From: VXYL01 sp965116345
GTDB taxonomy: Bacteria > Pseudomonadota > Gammaproteobacteria > Pseudomonadales > Azotimanducaceae
DNA: 64,000 bases
Assembly: GCA_965116345.1 (NCBI GenBank)
Contig: OZ220680.1
Location: 3,472,001-3,536,000 of the forward strand
Direction: 5' to 3'
The notes beneath the pieces were generated by a model. That model worked only from the letters and a program-made list of their open reading frames with translations. It was not told the DNA's origin and ran no database searches. Within the stretch, counting starts at the first letter, position 1. The number at the start of each line of letters is the position of its first letter. The translations under genes were made by a program, and so were the position numbers. Positions 8,135 to 17,072 of this stretch are shown here, piece by piece.

Positions 8135-10474
8135 ATGGGCCCGCTTTCCCGCTTCCGTGTCGTTGAGTTGGGCGTCGGTCCCGTGACCGGCCTCGCGACC
8201 ATGGTATTCGCCGACTTCGGTGCCGATGTCGTCAAGGTGGTGCCGAAGGGCGGCGATCCATACTCGACGATGGGCTCTTGGCCGTTGTGGACGAGGGGCA
8301 AGCGGGTCGTCGAAGCGGACCTGGAGGATCCCGGCGATCTGGCGGCGTTGCGTAGTCTTGTGGTCGATTCGGCCGACGCCGTGTTGACAACGCTCGATCG
8401 GGCGGAGCGGGACGCCATCGGCCTGGACGCCGATTCTCTCGGACGTCCCGACCTGGTCCTGGGCATCGTCTCGGGCTTCGGCGAGGACGGCCCGTACGCG
8501 GGCTACCCCGCCCACGAACCGGTGGTCGCCGCCAAGTCGGGCCGGATGCTCAACTTTGCTGGCGTCGCCGATCGTGCGGGGCCGAACTACTCGGCCTTGC
8601 AGGTGGGTACGCATGCCACCGCGCAAGCGGCGGCGGCCGGTCTCCTGGCCGGTCTCCTCGGCCGCGAGGCCAGTGGCCACGGCTACACCTTCGACACCTC
8701 GCTGCTACGCGGCATGATGCCTTACGAAATGGGCATCATGGCCATGGCCCAACTGTGGGACAAGGGAATCCTCGAACGCCCCAAGGTCACCCGCGACCGC
8801 ACGGTGTCGATGCCGACCCTGAACTACCACCCGGTGCGTACCAGGGACGGCAAGTGGCTGCAGCTCGGCAACCTGCTGCCGCACCTGCTCGACAACTTCT
8901 TCATGGCCTCCGGACTCGACGCCGTCATCGCGGATTCGGCGCACGAGGGCGATCCGTCCCGATGGCCGCGCGAGGCGCTGGAGGAATTCCGCGACCGCCT
9001 CTTCGAACACATGCAGTCTCGGACACTGGCCGAGTGGACGGACATCTTCGTGGCCGACGGCGGCGTGGTGTCGCATCCGTATCAGACCACCCAGGAGGCG
9101 CTTGCCGATCCCGACGTCACCGCCAACGGGCACGTCGTGGAGCGGAACGGCATCACCCAACTGGGGTTGGTGGCGAACCTGACCGAGTCACCCGGGGAGG
9201 TGGGGCACCGGGCGATGGATACGAACCTCGGTGACATCGAGCCGAGGCCGGTCCGAAGCCTGCCCGCGGCAGGTGTAAGACCCCGCAAACCCCTGGCCGG
9301 CGTCACGGTGATCGAGAGCGCGACCATCATCGCGGCCCCGTTGGGGGCGTCCATGCTCGCCGACCTGGGTGCGAGGGTGATCAAGATCGAGCCGCCCACG
9401 GGGGATCCGTTCCGTTCGATGTTCCACGGCTTCGGTGCCTCGAAGTGCAATGCCGGCAAGGAGTGCATCTGCCTCGATCTCAAGTCGGCGGAGGGTCGGC
9501 GCATCGCCCAGTCGCTGGCCGCCAAGGCCGACATCTGGATTCACAACTACCGCATGGGCGTGCCGGAGAAGCTCGGCATCGGCTACGAGCAGCTGTCGGC
9601 GGTGAATCCCGACCTGGTCTACGTCTCGGCCAACGGCTACGGTCCCAACGGCCCGGGGGCGAAACGACCGTCCACCCACCCCATTCCGGGTGCCGCCCTC
9701 GGCGGTGTTGTCTGGCAGCTCGGCGGCCTGCCGCCGGGCGATGTGGAACTGGACAACGCGGGCCTCCGCGAGACGTCGCGCAAGCTGCTCCGCGCCAACG
9801 AGGTCAATCCGGATCCGAACACCTCCATGGTCGTCGCCACGACCGCCCTCCTGGGTTTGGCCGCCCGCCGGGCCCACGGTCGCGGCCAGAAAATCTTCGT
9901 CGACATGTTCGGCGCCAACGCCTACGCCAACTGGGACGACTTCCTCGTCTATGAAGGCAAACCCGAGCGGCCGGCCTTGGACCCGGAAGGCTACGGCATC
10001 GGCCCCCTGCAGCGGCTCTACCCGTGTGCCGGCGGGTGGGTCCTGCTGATGATCGTCCAAGACCACGAGTGGGAACGGCTACGCGCCGAACTCGGACTCA
10101 CCGTCGAGCGTGATGCCGCTGACCTCGAAGCTGTGCTCGAACGGACCTTCGCCGCCGGGGATGCGGACGACTTCGAAGCGCGGCTGGCACCCAAGGGGGT
10201 GGGCTGCGTGCGCGCCGACGGCCTTCAGCCCCCTGCCTTCTTCCTCGAGGATCCGCATTGCGAGATCGAGGAACTCCGCGTCCCTGCCGTGCATCCGGAT
10301 TGGGGCGACTACTTCCGCTACGGTCCGATGGTGCGGTTCTCGAAGGGCGACGACTACCGTGGCACGGGGGCGATGGGTGGCGCCACGATCGGGCTGCTGG
10401 AGGAACTCGGCTACTCGCCGGCCCAGATCGAGGACTTGGTCGACAACCGGACGGTGTTGGCCCGCAAACCATGA
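8135..10474 (+). CDS. CoA transferase with two tandem CaiB/BaiF domains
   Basis: 779 residues, about twice the length of a usual family III CoA transferase. The first domain (about 1-370) opens with FRVVELGVGPVTGLATMVFADFGADVVKV; the second (about 385-770) opens with GVTVIESATIIAAPLGASMLADLGARVIKIEPP. Both halves keep an Asp at the expected catalytic position (GYTFDTSLL and KIFVDMFGANAY). Family III enzymes move CoA between carboxylates. A duplicated polypeptide could replace the interlocked homodimer of single-domain enzymes. ATG 8135 is preferred over an in-frame TTG four codons upstream. The stop overlaps the next gene (ATGA). Confidence 0.88.
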   Translation: MGPLSRFRVVELGVGPVTGLATMVFADFGADVVKVVPKGGDPYSTMGSWPLWTRGKRVVEADLEDPGDLAALRSLVVDSADAVLTTLDRAERDAIGLDADSLGRPDLVLGIVSGFGEDGPYAGYPAHEPVVAAKSGRMLNFAGVADRAGPNYSALQVGTHATAQAAAAGLLAGLLGREASGHGYTFDTSLLRGMMPYEMGIMAMAQLWDKGILERPKVTRDRTVSMPTLNYHPVRTRDGKWLQLGNLLPHLLDNFFMASGLDAVIADSAHEGDPSRWPREALEEFRDRLFEHMQSRTLAEWTDIFVADGGVVSHPYQTTQEALADPDVTANGHVVERNGITQLGLVANLTESPGEVGHRAMDTNLGDIEPRPVRSLPAAGVRPRKPLAGVTVIESATIIAAPLGASMLADLGARVIKIEPPTGDPFRSMFHGFGASKCNAGKECICLDLKSAEGRRIAQSLAAKADIWIHNYRMGVPEKLGIGYEQLSAVNPDLVYVSANGYGPNGPGAKRPSTHPIPGAALGGVVWQLGGLPPGDVELDNAGLRETSRKLLRANEVNPDPNTSMVVATTALLGLAARRAHGRGQKIFVDMFGANAYANWDDFLVYEGKPERPALDPEGYGIGPLQRLYPCAGGWVLLMIVQDHEWERLRAELGLTVERDAADLEAVLERTFAAGDADDFEARLAPKGVGCVRADGLQPPAFFLEDPHCEIEELRVPAVHPDWGDYFRYGPMVRFSKGDDYRGTGAMGGATIGLLEELGYSPAQIEDLVDNRTVLARKP

Positions 10475-11049
10475 TGCGTGGTCGGTTCGCAGGGGCGCTG
10501 CCGACCACAAGGGATCCGCGGCGGTTTTGGCTGCTTGCCGCATACGCCTTGCTCGCCCCGGGGTGCAGCGAAGCGCCGCCTACCAGTGAGCAGGATGTGC
10601 TTCGGACGCTAATCCGGGACGTCGTCCTTCCCATGGGAAAAGTCGTGGTGGTCGCTCGCCCGAGCGACTGTCGGCAAGCGAAGCAGGCGGTACCCTCGCA
10701 AGTCTGGACGGCATTCCTCGAAGCCAATGCTCCCGACGCGGACGGCCTCGAACTCGATGCCCACGCGGCACGACTGGTGGTGGACCAATCCGGGACGCCG
10801 CCGAACCTGATCCGTGCGCGGCGCGGCCAACCGGTGGTGGCGCTGTCGCGCATCGGGATCGCGGCAGATCAAGCGCTGATGTGCATCGAGGTCTATGGCG
10901 CGGAGGACCGCGGCTACTACGTGCTCTTCGGCCGCGACGGCAGGGGCCAATGGTCGGCTCGGGAGGAATACGTGGCATGGAGCGAGGCCGCCGAGGAGTG
11001 GGAACTCGAACCGGAAGAACTGCCCGACGGCCAAGTCTACGAACGATGA
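10471..11049 (+). CDS. putative lipoprotein of unknown function
   Basis: 192 residues. The N-terminus is a lipoprotein signal: basic MMRGRF, hydrophobic WLLAAYALLAPG, then the lipobox cysteine in LAPGC about residue 29. The mature part is acidic at its C-terminus (EAAEEWELEPEELPDG) and has no recognised domain. It starts inside the CoA-transferase stop codon and ends inside the start codon of the MltF-like gene, both as ATGA overlaps, so the three are one transcription unit. Coupling to the transglycosylase suggests an envelope role; this is inference only. Confidence 0.75.
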   Translation: MMRGRFAGALPTTRDPRRFWLLAAYALLAPGCSEAPPTSEQDVLRTLIRDVVLPMGKVVVVARPSDCRQAKQAVPSQVWTAFLEANAPDADGLELDAHAARLVVDQSGTPPNLIRARRGQPVVALSRIGIAADQALMCIEVYGAEDRGYYVLFGRDGRGQWSAREEYVAWSEAAEEWELEPEELPDGQVYER

Positions 11050-13073
11050 CGTACCGCGGGAAGGTGCTGGCGGCGGCCTTCGGACTGCTGGTGGCCGCTT
11101 GCGGCACCGAGCGAACGGATACCGTTACCCAGACGTCGGCACCCTCGGTATCCACCGCGGATTGGCCGGGCATCGAGCAGCGCGGCACCATCCGCTTCGT
11201 ACGACGCGCGTGGACCGGATTCGAGACCCTGCCCTCCCAGGGATTGCCCACCGAGCACTACCAACGCTTGGCGGAGCGGTTCGCCGAACGACACGGCTTG
11301 GCGGGGGAGTGGGTCCAGGTTCCCGACGTCGAAGGGCTGTTCCGGGCGCTGGAGGACGGGCGTGCCGACATCGCGGTGTGGAACCTCACCGTCACCGAGT
11401 CGCGCCAGGCGCGTGTGGCGTTCTCGTTGCCGCTGACACGATCCCGGGAGTGGGTGGTCGGCGTGACCGAAACGGGGAGCTTCGGCGTGGCACCCGACAC
11501 GGCCTACGTGGAGTTGCTGGACGAATACTATCCCGATGCGCCGCGCGTCCCGGTGCCGACGGATACGGACCCGATGGACTTCCAGGAGTTGATCGAAGCG
11601 GCAACCATCGACGCCACCATCATGGACGAGGCCTTGGCCCGAAGCGTGGTGGCGTCCAGTCCAGGGATCGACAAGCTGCGCGAACTCCCCGATTTGCAGG
11701 ACCACGCTTGGGCACTGCGGCGAGGCAATCCGCGCTTGAAGGAAATGCTCGACGCCTACCTGCTGGAGGCGCACACGGTGGCCGAGCGCGCCGACGAGTT
11801 CCGCGACTGGGACGCCATCGTCGCCGCCGGCCGGTTGCGTATGCTCACCGTCAACCAGCCGACGACCTACTACCTGTGGCGTGGCGAGCAGCTAGGTTAC
11901 GAGTTCGGCCTCGTCCGGTCGTTCGCCGCCGCGCACGGTCTGGAGCTGGAAGTCGAGGTGGCGCCGGACATCGGCGACCTTTTCGACCGGCTCGCCGCGG
12001 GTGGCGGCGACCTGATCGCGGCAAGCCTGGTGCGGACCGACGAGCGCGAGTCGATGGGCATGCGCTTCACGCGACCGTATCTCCTGATCCGCGAGACCTT
12101 CGTCACGTCCGGCGAACCGGTCATGTCACTTGCCGATCTGGCCGGTCGGCGCGTTAGTGTCCATCCGCTCACCAGCTATGCGGCGACGTTGGCGGGGCTC
12201 GGCCCGGATCCGGGGTTCGAGCTCGAGTACCTCGACGCACCGACCACCGTGATCCTCGATGCGATCGTCTCGGGCGACGCGGACGTGACGTTGGTGGACA
12301 GCCATCGGGTGGAACTCGAAGCGACCTTCGAACCGCGCTTGTCGCTGGGACTCGCCCTGGAGCCGGAGAAGGGGCTCCGCTGGGCCGTGCGGGAGAGCAA
12401 CGGGGAACTGGCGACCCGGCTCGACGCGTACATCGAGCGCAACTACCGGGGCTACGACTTCAACGTCCTTCGCAACAAGTACTTCCGCAACTTGCGACGC
12501 ATGACGAGTCAGTATGAAGACCGGGTGGTGGGCGACGTGCTCTCGCCCTACGACGACATCGTCAAGCGGTGGGCCGGCGAGTACGGGCTGGACTGGCGCC
12601 TGGTCGTCGCGCAGATGTACCAGGAGAGCGGTTTCGACCCGGCGCGGGTCAGCTTCGCCGGTGCCGAGGGCCTGCTCCAGGTTCTGCCGCGTACGGCGCG
12701 CGAGATGGACTTCGATCCCGAGAAGCTCAACGTCCCCGAGACCGGCATCCACGCCGGCGTCGCCTACCTCGCCTGGACGCGGGAACGATTCCCGGGATTG
12801 CCCGTGGGCGAGCAACTCTGGTTCGCCCTCGGTGCCTACAACGCGGGCGTGGGACACGTGCGCGACGGACGCCGACTGGCCCGACAACTCAAACTCGACG
12901 ACTCGCTGTGGTTCGACAACGTCGAGCGGGCGATGCTGAAGCTCGCAGAGCCCGAATACGCGAGCCACGCCACCTACGGCTACGTGCGTGGCTCGGAGGT
13001 TTCCCGCTACGTGCGCGAGATTCGCGACCGCCACGGCTCCTACGTCGAACACCTCCGCATGATCGAACCCTGA
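11046..13073 (+). CDS. MltF-like lytic transglycosylase with two solute-binding domains
   Basis: 675 residues, against about 480-520 for typical MltF. A lipoprotein signal (GLLVAACG) is followed by two SBP_bac_3-type modules, about 40-255 and 262-490; the second is recognisable in GRLRMLTVNQPTTYYLWRG and TRPYLLIRETFV. The C-terminal SLT domain (about 515-640) carries the catalytic Glu in QESGFDP, then GLLQVLP and GAYNAGVGHV. The predicted product cleaves peptidoglycan from the inner face of the outer membrane; the solute-binding modules probably sense muropeptides. The extra module is unusual. The start overlaps the upstream lipoprotein stop. Confidence 0.87.
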   Translation: MTYRGKVLAAAFGLLVAACGTERTDTVTQTSAPSVSTADWPGIEQRGTIRFVRRAWTGFETLPSQGLPTEHYQRLAERFAERHGLAGEWVQVPDVEGLFRALEDGRADIAVWNLTVTESRQARVAFSLPLTRSREWVVGVTETGSFGVAPDTAYVELLDEYYPDAPRVPVPTDTDPMDFQELIEAATIDATIMDEALARSVVASSPGIDKLRELPDLQDHAWALRRGNPRLKEMLDAYLLEAHTVAERADEFRDWDAIVAAGRLRMLTVNQPTTYYLWRGEQLGYEFGLVRSFAAAHGLELEVEVAPDIGDLFDRLAAGGGDLIAASLVRTDERESMGMRFTRPYLLIRETFVTSGEPVMSLADLAGRRVSVHPLTSYAATLAGLGPDPGFELEYLDAPTTVILDAIVSGDADVTLVDSHRVELEATFEPRLSLGLALEPEKGLRWAVRESNGELATRLDAYIERNYRGYDFNVLRNKYFRNLRRMTSQYEDRVVGDVLSPYDDIVKRWAGEYGLDWRLVVAQMYQESGFDPARVSFAGAEGLLQVLPRTAREMDFDPEKLNVPETGIHAGVAYLAWTRERFPGLPVGEQLWFALGAYNAGVGHVRDGRRLARQLKLDDSLWFDNVERAMLKLAEPEYASHATYGYVRGSEVSRYVREIRDRHGSYVEHLRMIEP

Positions 13074-13081
13074 CCATACGG

Positions 13082-13303
13082 GCAAATGCGGTTTGCATAC
13101 GTACGGTCGTGAGTGTCGCCGAGCTTGCGGAGCAAACTCGAACGCGCTGCGCAAGCAGCGCGCGCTATCGGCTGACTTCCACGTTGCCGATGGCAAATGC
13201 GGTTTGCATACGTACGGCCGTGAGTATCGCCGAGTTTGCGGGGCAAACTCGAAACGCGCCGCATAGCGGCGCGCGCTATCGGCTGACTTCCACGTTGCCG
13301 ATG
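13082..13303. repeat. 111-bp tandem duplication with conserved stem-loops
   Basis: Two adjacent imperfect copies (13082-13192 and 13193-13303) each begin GCAAATGCGGTTTGC and end GTTGCCGATG. Copy 2 includes the last codons and stop of the convergent hydrolase gene; copy 1 repeats them downstream. Each copy has two hairpins. One is CGAGTTTGC-GGG-GCAAACTCG (13231-13251; copy 1 has one mismatch). The other is GCGCTGC-GCAA-GCAGCGC in copy 1 (13144-13161) and GCGCCGC-ATA-GCGGCGC in copy 2 (13256-13272). The change from T-A to C-G preserves pairing. Confidence 0.9.
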
Positions 13304-14169
13304 TGGTCGGTGATGGCCGCGACGATCTCGCCGATGGCCGGTTCGGAGAGGTCGTGGCCGAGCTTGTCGATCTCGACGTAGCGCGATCCGGCGATGGCGG
13401 CCGCGGTGTCGCGTCCCGCTTCCACGGGAACCAGGGGATCGGCGTTGCCATGGATGACCAGGGTCGGCACCTGCAACTGGGCGAGCGCTTCGCGGCGGTC
13501 TTCAGCCGCGAGTATCGCCGCCAACTGGCGCAGCGTGCCCTGGGGCCGGTGAGCGCGCTCAACCGCGGCCCGGGCGAAGCGGGCGATTCCCACCGCCTCG
13601 GAGTCGTAGTTCGGGCCGGCGAACACCTTGTTCGCCTGGATGCTCTGCGCGATGGCCGTCTCTATGTCGTCCGCGGCGACGGCACCGAGCAGGGCGGCGA
13701 CGGTGTCATCGTCGGGACCGGGGAGGTCCGGATTGCCGGTGGACGACATGATGGACGTCAGGCTGTAGACCCGGGTCGGGTGTTCGATGGCCAACCGCTG
13801 GGCGATCATGCCGCCCATGGACAGGCCGATGACGTGCGCACCGCCCTGGCCTAGGTGGTCGAGCAGGGCGACGACGTCGGCGGCCATGTCGGACAGCGTG
13901 TACGGCGGCGACAGGACCGATGGGTCCTCCTGGGCCGCGAGCAGGTCTGCGATCGGTGGCGGCGGACCCTCGGGTCCATCGGAGAGGCCCGCGTCGCGGT
14001 TGTCCATCATCACGGCGCACAGGCCAGCTTCGACGATGCCGTCGATCAGCGAGTTCGGCCACTGCACGATCTGGCAGCCGAGACCGTGTATGCACAGGAC
14101 GCGCGGGTTGGCCCGCGCCCCGCGATGTTCGAAATAGATCTCCGCGCTGGGCGTCTTGAACTTGGGCAT
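13276..14169 (-). CDS. alpha/beta hydrolase
   Basis: 297 residues. Classic alpha/beta-hydrolase signs: oxyanion-hole segment LCIHGLGCQ, DNRDAGLSD, nucleophile elbow GLSMGGMIAQ (Ser), acid-bearing strand VIHGNADPLVP, and the catalytic His in DKLGHDLSEP. Substrate class (ester, epoxide, lactone) cannot be chosen. ATG 14169 is preceded by AAGGAG on the minus strand. Its 3' end lies within a 111-bp tandem duplication. It diverges from the selenoprotein gene. Confidence 0.88.
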   Translation of the reverse strand: MPKFKTPSAEIYFEHRGARANPRVLCIHGLGCQIVQWPNSLIDGIVEAGLCAVMMDNRDAGLSDGPEGPPPPIADLLAAQEDPSVLSPPYTLSDMAADVVALLDHLGQGGAHVIGLSMGGMIAQRLAIEHPTRVYSLTSIMSSTGNPDLPGPDDDTVAALLGAVAADDIETAIAQSIQANKVFAGPNYDSEAVGIARFARAAVERAHRPQGTLRQLAAILAAEDRREALAQLQVPTLVIHGNADPLVPVEAGRDTAAAIAGSRYVEIDKLGHDLSEPAIGEIVAAITDHIGNVEVSR

Positions 14170-14333
14170 CGGGGTCGAAACTCTCCTTAGTGGCCTTGTT
14201 GGAACAGGACCGTCGCCGCACGGAAATTTTAGCAAAGTGACACGGTCGCGCCGGCGACCATTGGGTGTCTCTGGATGATGGCAGGCTGGCCGTCGATGGC
14301 AGATAATCGCCGGGGTCCCAGGCGGAGAACGCC

Positions 14334-14996
14334 ATGCAAGAAAACACCCGAACGATCGCCCGCACTCGCCTACGGTCGGCGGTCTTCGTCGCCTGCGGCG
14401 TCCTCGCCATCTCATCCGCCTCGGCCGGCGAAGCCACTGCGGACGAGGAGTCGTCCGTGGACGAGGAGGCGTCCGCGGACGCGTCCGGTTACGAGGCCAA
14501 CTGGGGGCCCGCCATCGGTACCACGATTCCCGAGCTCGACATCCGGGACAGCCAGGGAGTATCGCGCGATCTCGCGAGCCTGACCGGCGAGCGCGGTCTG
14601 CTCCTGGTGGTCAGCCGCAGCGCGGTCTGGTGACCGTTCTGCAAGGCTCAACTGGTTCGGTTGAGGAATTGGCAGGACGACTTCGAGGCCGTGGGAGTTG
14701 ATGTCGCGGCAATGACCTACGACTCCGTTTCGGCACTCGCCGAATTCGACGAGGAGCGGGACATCGCCTATGCCCTGTTGTCGGACGAGGGCTCGGCGAC
14801 CATCGACGCGTTGGGTATTCGCAACGAGCAGTATGCCGACGAGAGGCATCCGGCCCACGGCGTGGCCCTTCCGGGCATTCTCTACATCGATGCCGGGGGC
14901 GAAGTGCGCATGAAGTTTGCTCACGAGGACTACCGCACGAGACCTCCGTTCGACGATGTTCTCGCCGCGGTTTCGACCGCCGCCACGGGCGACTAA
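14334..14996 (+). CDS. redoxin-domain (seleno)protein, in-frame UGA read as selenocysteine
   Basis: 220 residues if the TGA at 14631-14633 is decoded. Both halves are in the same frame and together form one thioredoxin-fold redoxin: LLLVVSRSAVW-U-PFCKAQLVRL, the place where relatives carry the CxxC motif (W-C-P-F/Y-C-K-A-Q-L). The continuation (VAAMTYDSVSALAEF, YALLSDEG, HGVALPGILYID) is intact AhpC/TSA-like sequence. An N-terminal signal peptide (VFVACGVLAISSASAG) and an acidic linker precede the domain, so it should act in the periplasm as a peroxidase or thiol oxidoreductase. A SECIS-like hairpin follows the UGA. A nonsense mutation is the alternative, but the codon sits exactly at the active-site cysteine. 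Confidence 0.85.
14631..14665 (+). promoter_or_regulatory. UGA codon and candidate bacterial SECIS element
   Basis: TGA at 14631-14633 is followed by a stem-loop: CTCAAC (14647-14652), loop TGGTTCG, GTTGAG (14660-14665). The apical loop begins 19 nt after the UGA and has G at its second position, within the described bacterial SECIS constraints (loop about 16-37 nt from UGA, G among the first two loop bases). This would recruit SelB with Sec-tRNA. selA, selB and selC are not in this window. Confidence 0.7.
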
Positions 14997-15063
14997 CCCC
15001 GTAGGGGCGACCGCGCGCCTTGGCGGGCGCGTTGTGGTCGCCCGCGTTGATCGGCCCAACGCG
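14997..15063. repeat. stem-loop cluster after the selenoprotein gene
   Basis: Three inverted repeats follow the stop: CCCC-GTA-GGGG, a long hairpin pairing GGGCGACC (15005-15012) with GGTCGCCC (15036-15043), and CGCGTTG (15043-15049) with CAACGCG (15057-15063). There is no uridine run, so termination is possible but not shown. It may be an intergenic hairpin repeat. Confidence 0.55.
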
Positions 15064-15179
15064 GTCCGCGATAGCCTTGGCGCTACATCCCTTAGGGGCG
15101 AGTTCTCTCGTAGATCTCTCCACTATCTCCACTCGTTGGTCAAGGTTTCCGTGGTATTCGTTGGCTATACTCGCGCGCC

Positions 15180-16034
15180 ATGGCCTACCCACGATTGCTT
15201 GCTGCGCTGGCAATCGCTGTGACCCTGAGCGGTTGCGCGGCGTTGATCGGCAGTGTGACGGGGAACATCGCGTCCGACCTTTCGGATGCCATCCTCGACA
15301 GCGACGATCCGGCGACCGTGCGCGACGGCGCCCCGGCGTACCTCATCATGCTCGATGCGCTGTTGCGCCGCAGCGGCGAGAACGCCGATCTGCTGCGCGC
15401 CGCGGCGTCCCTCAACGGCGCCTATGCCACCGCGTTCGTTGCCGACGACTCGCGCCGACGCGGCTTCGCGACCAAGGCTCTCGAGTTCGCGCTCCGGGCC
15501 ACCTGTCTGGACATCGCCTGGACCTGCGACGTGCGCACGTTGAGCTTCGCGGAGCTGGAACGTCAGACATTGACGCTGCGGCGCGAAGACGTCCCCGCCG
15601 CCTACGCTTTGGCTATCGCCTGGGCCGGCTGGATCCAGACGCATGCGGACGATTGGAACGCCGTTGCGGATCTCGCCCGGGTCAAACCCATTCTCCAGCG
15701 CGTCGTGGAGCTGGACGAGGCCCACGACCACGCCGGCCCGAGGCTCTACATGGGCGTGTTCGAGACCCTGTTGCCGCCGTCCTCGGGCGGTCGGCCCGAG
15801 GCGGGCCGGGAACACTTCGAGCGCGTCCTCGAACTCACCGGCGGTCGGCACTTGATGGCCAAGGTCTTCTTCGCCCAGTCGTACGCCCGGATGGTCTTCG
15901 ACCGGGAACTGCATGACCGGTTGTTGACCGAAGTACTGTCCGCCGATCCCCAGGCACCGGGCCTGACCCTGATGAATACGATCGCACAGGAGCAAGCCCG
16001 TGCGTTGATGGAGTCTTCCGATGACTATTTCTAG
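15180..16034 (+). CDS. TRAP transporter TatT component (lipoprotein)
   Basis: 284 residues. The signal ends in the lipobox LSGC (TLSGCAALIGSVTGNIASDL), typical of TatT-family proteins. The body is helical, TPR-like, with AALLRRSGENADLL-style repeats. TatT proteins form periplasmic rings that associate with the TRAP solute receptor. The gene opens a four-gene TRAP operon and overlaps the receptor gene by 14 bp. A good -10 hexamer TATACT (15166-15171) lies just upstream, without a convincing -35. Confidence 0.85.
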   Translation: MAYPRLLAALAIAVTLSGCAALIGSVTGNIASDLSDAILDSDDPATVRDGAPAYLIMLDALLRRSGENADLLRAAASLNGAYATAFVADDSRRRGFATKALEFALRATCLDIAWTCDVRTLSFAELERQTLTLRREDVPAAYALAIAWAGWIQTHADDWNAVADLARVKPILQRVVELDEAHDHAGPRLYMGVFETLLPPSSGGRPEAGREHFERVLELTGGRHLMAKVFFAQSYARMVFDRELHDRLLTEVLSADPQAPGLTLMNTIAQEQARALMESSDDYF

Positions 16035-17070
16035 CGGTTCCCTGCGGACCATGTTCGTTGCGGTGGCCGCCATCGCGTTGGCGGCAGCGCTGCCATCGTT
16101 TGCCAAGGATCTGAAGATCGCCTCGAACGCTCCCGATGGAACCGCGTGGATGAAGCTCCTGCGCCAGGCTGGCGCCGACGTCGAGAAGGCTACGGAAGGA
16201 CGCGTCAAGCTCAAGTTCTACCCGGGCGGTACCCAGGGCGACGACCAGGACGTGATGCGCAAGATGCGTATCGGCCAACTACACGGCGGAACCGTGCGCA
16301 CCGGGGTCTTCGCACGCATCTATTCGGACATCCAGCTCTACAACCTGCCCATGGTGTTCCGCAGCATGGACGAGGTGGACGCGGCGCGGCGGGCGTTGGA
16401 CCCGGAGCTGATCAAGGGCCTGGCGGACGCCGGATACATCGCCTACGGCATCGCCGAGGTCGGCATGGCGTACGCCATGAGCACGCACGAGGTGCGCTCG
16501 CTTGGGGATGCCCAGCGGCTCAAGGTCTGGGCGCCGAAGGGCGACACCCCGGCGATCCGCCTGCTGGACTCCATGGACATCAAGCCAATCACGCTGACCA
16601 TCGGCGAGGTGTTGCCGAGCCTCACCACGGGTTTGATCGACACCGTCGCGGCACCGCCAATCGCCGTGCTGCCGCTGCTTTGGCACACGCGGCTCACGTA
16701 CGTCCTCGATCTGCCGTTCATGTACATCTACAATCCGTTCGTCATCTACGAGCGGAGTCTCAGGGGTGTCGATGCCGCCGATCGGGCGGTTTTGCAGCGG
16801 GTTCTAACCAAGGCGGTCGCCGAGGCAGACCGGAGCAGCCGCGCAGATCACGACGCCGCGTGGCAGGCGCTGAAGAACCAAGGGCTCAAGTTCCTCAGTC
16901 CAACGACCACCGAGACCGACGAATGGCGCACGGCTTCGGCTGCGGCAACCGAGGTCTGGATCGAGGAAGGCATCGTCAGTCAACCGGTGCACGCCAGGCT
17001 GCAATCCGTACTCGCCGATGTACGCGGCACGCAGGCGTCCAGCAAGGTCAAGACGTTGACGGAGCACTAG
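16021..17070 (+). CDS. dctP: TRAP transporter substrate-binding protein, DctP family
   Basis: 349 residues. An N-terminal signal peptide (AVAAIALAAALPSFA) precedes a DctP fold: KIASNAPDGTAWMKLLRQ, VKLKFYPGGTQGDDQDVMRKM, and GLIDTVAAPPIAVL. It captures an organic anion in the periplasm and delivers it to the membrane subunits encoded just downstream. Pairing with a TatT subunit is typical of a subset of TRAP systems. The ligand cannot be read from the sequence; the conserved carboxylate-binding Arg is not identified with certainty. Confidence 0.9.
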   Translation: MTISSGSLRTMFVAVAAIALAAALPSFAKDLKIASNAPDGTAWMKLLRQAGADVEKATEGRVKLKFYPGGTQGDDQDVMRKMRIGQLHGGTVRTGVFARIYSDIQLYNLPMVFRSMDEVDAARRALDPELIKGLADAGYIAYGIAEVGMAYAMSTHEVRSLGDAQRLKVWAPKGDTPAIRLLDSMDIKPITLTIGEVLPSLTTGLIDTVAAPPIAVLPLLWHTRLTYVLDLPFMYIYNPFVIYERSLRGVDAADRAVLQRVLTKAVAEADRSSRADHDAAWQALKNQGLKFLSPTTTETDEWRTASAAATEVWIEEGIVSQPVHARLQSVLADVRGTQASSKVKTLTEH

Positions 17071-17072
17071 AC

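Noticed and set aside
13082..13303. Possible CRISPR array
   Set aside because: Two adjacent direct repeats of 111 bp without unique spacers; no cas genes nearby.
14334..14996. Two separate genes, one truncated redoxin and one small protein
   Set aside because: Both parts are in the same frame, joined by a single TGA at the active site, with continuous domain homology and a SECIS-like hairpin.
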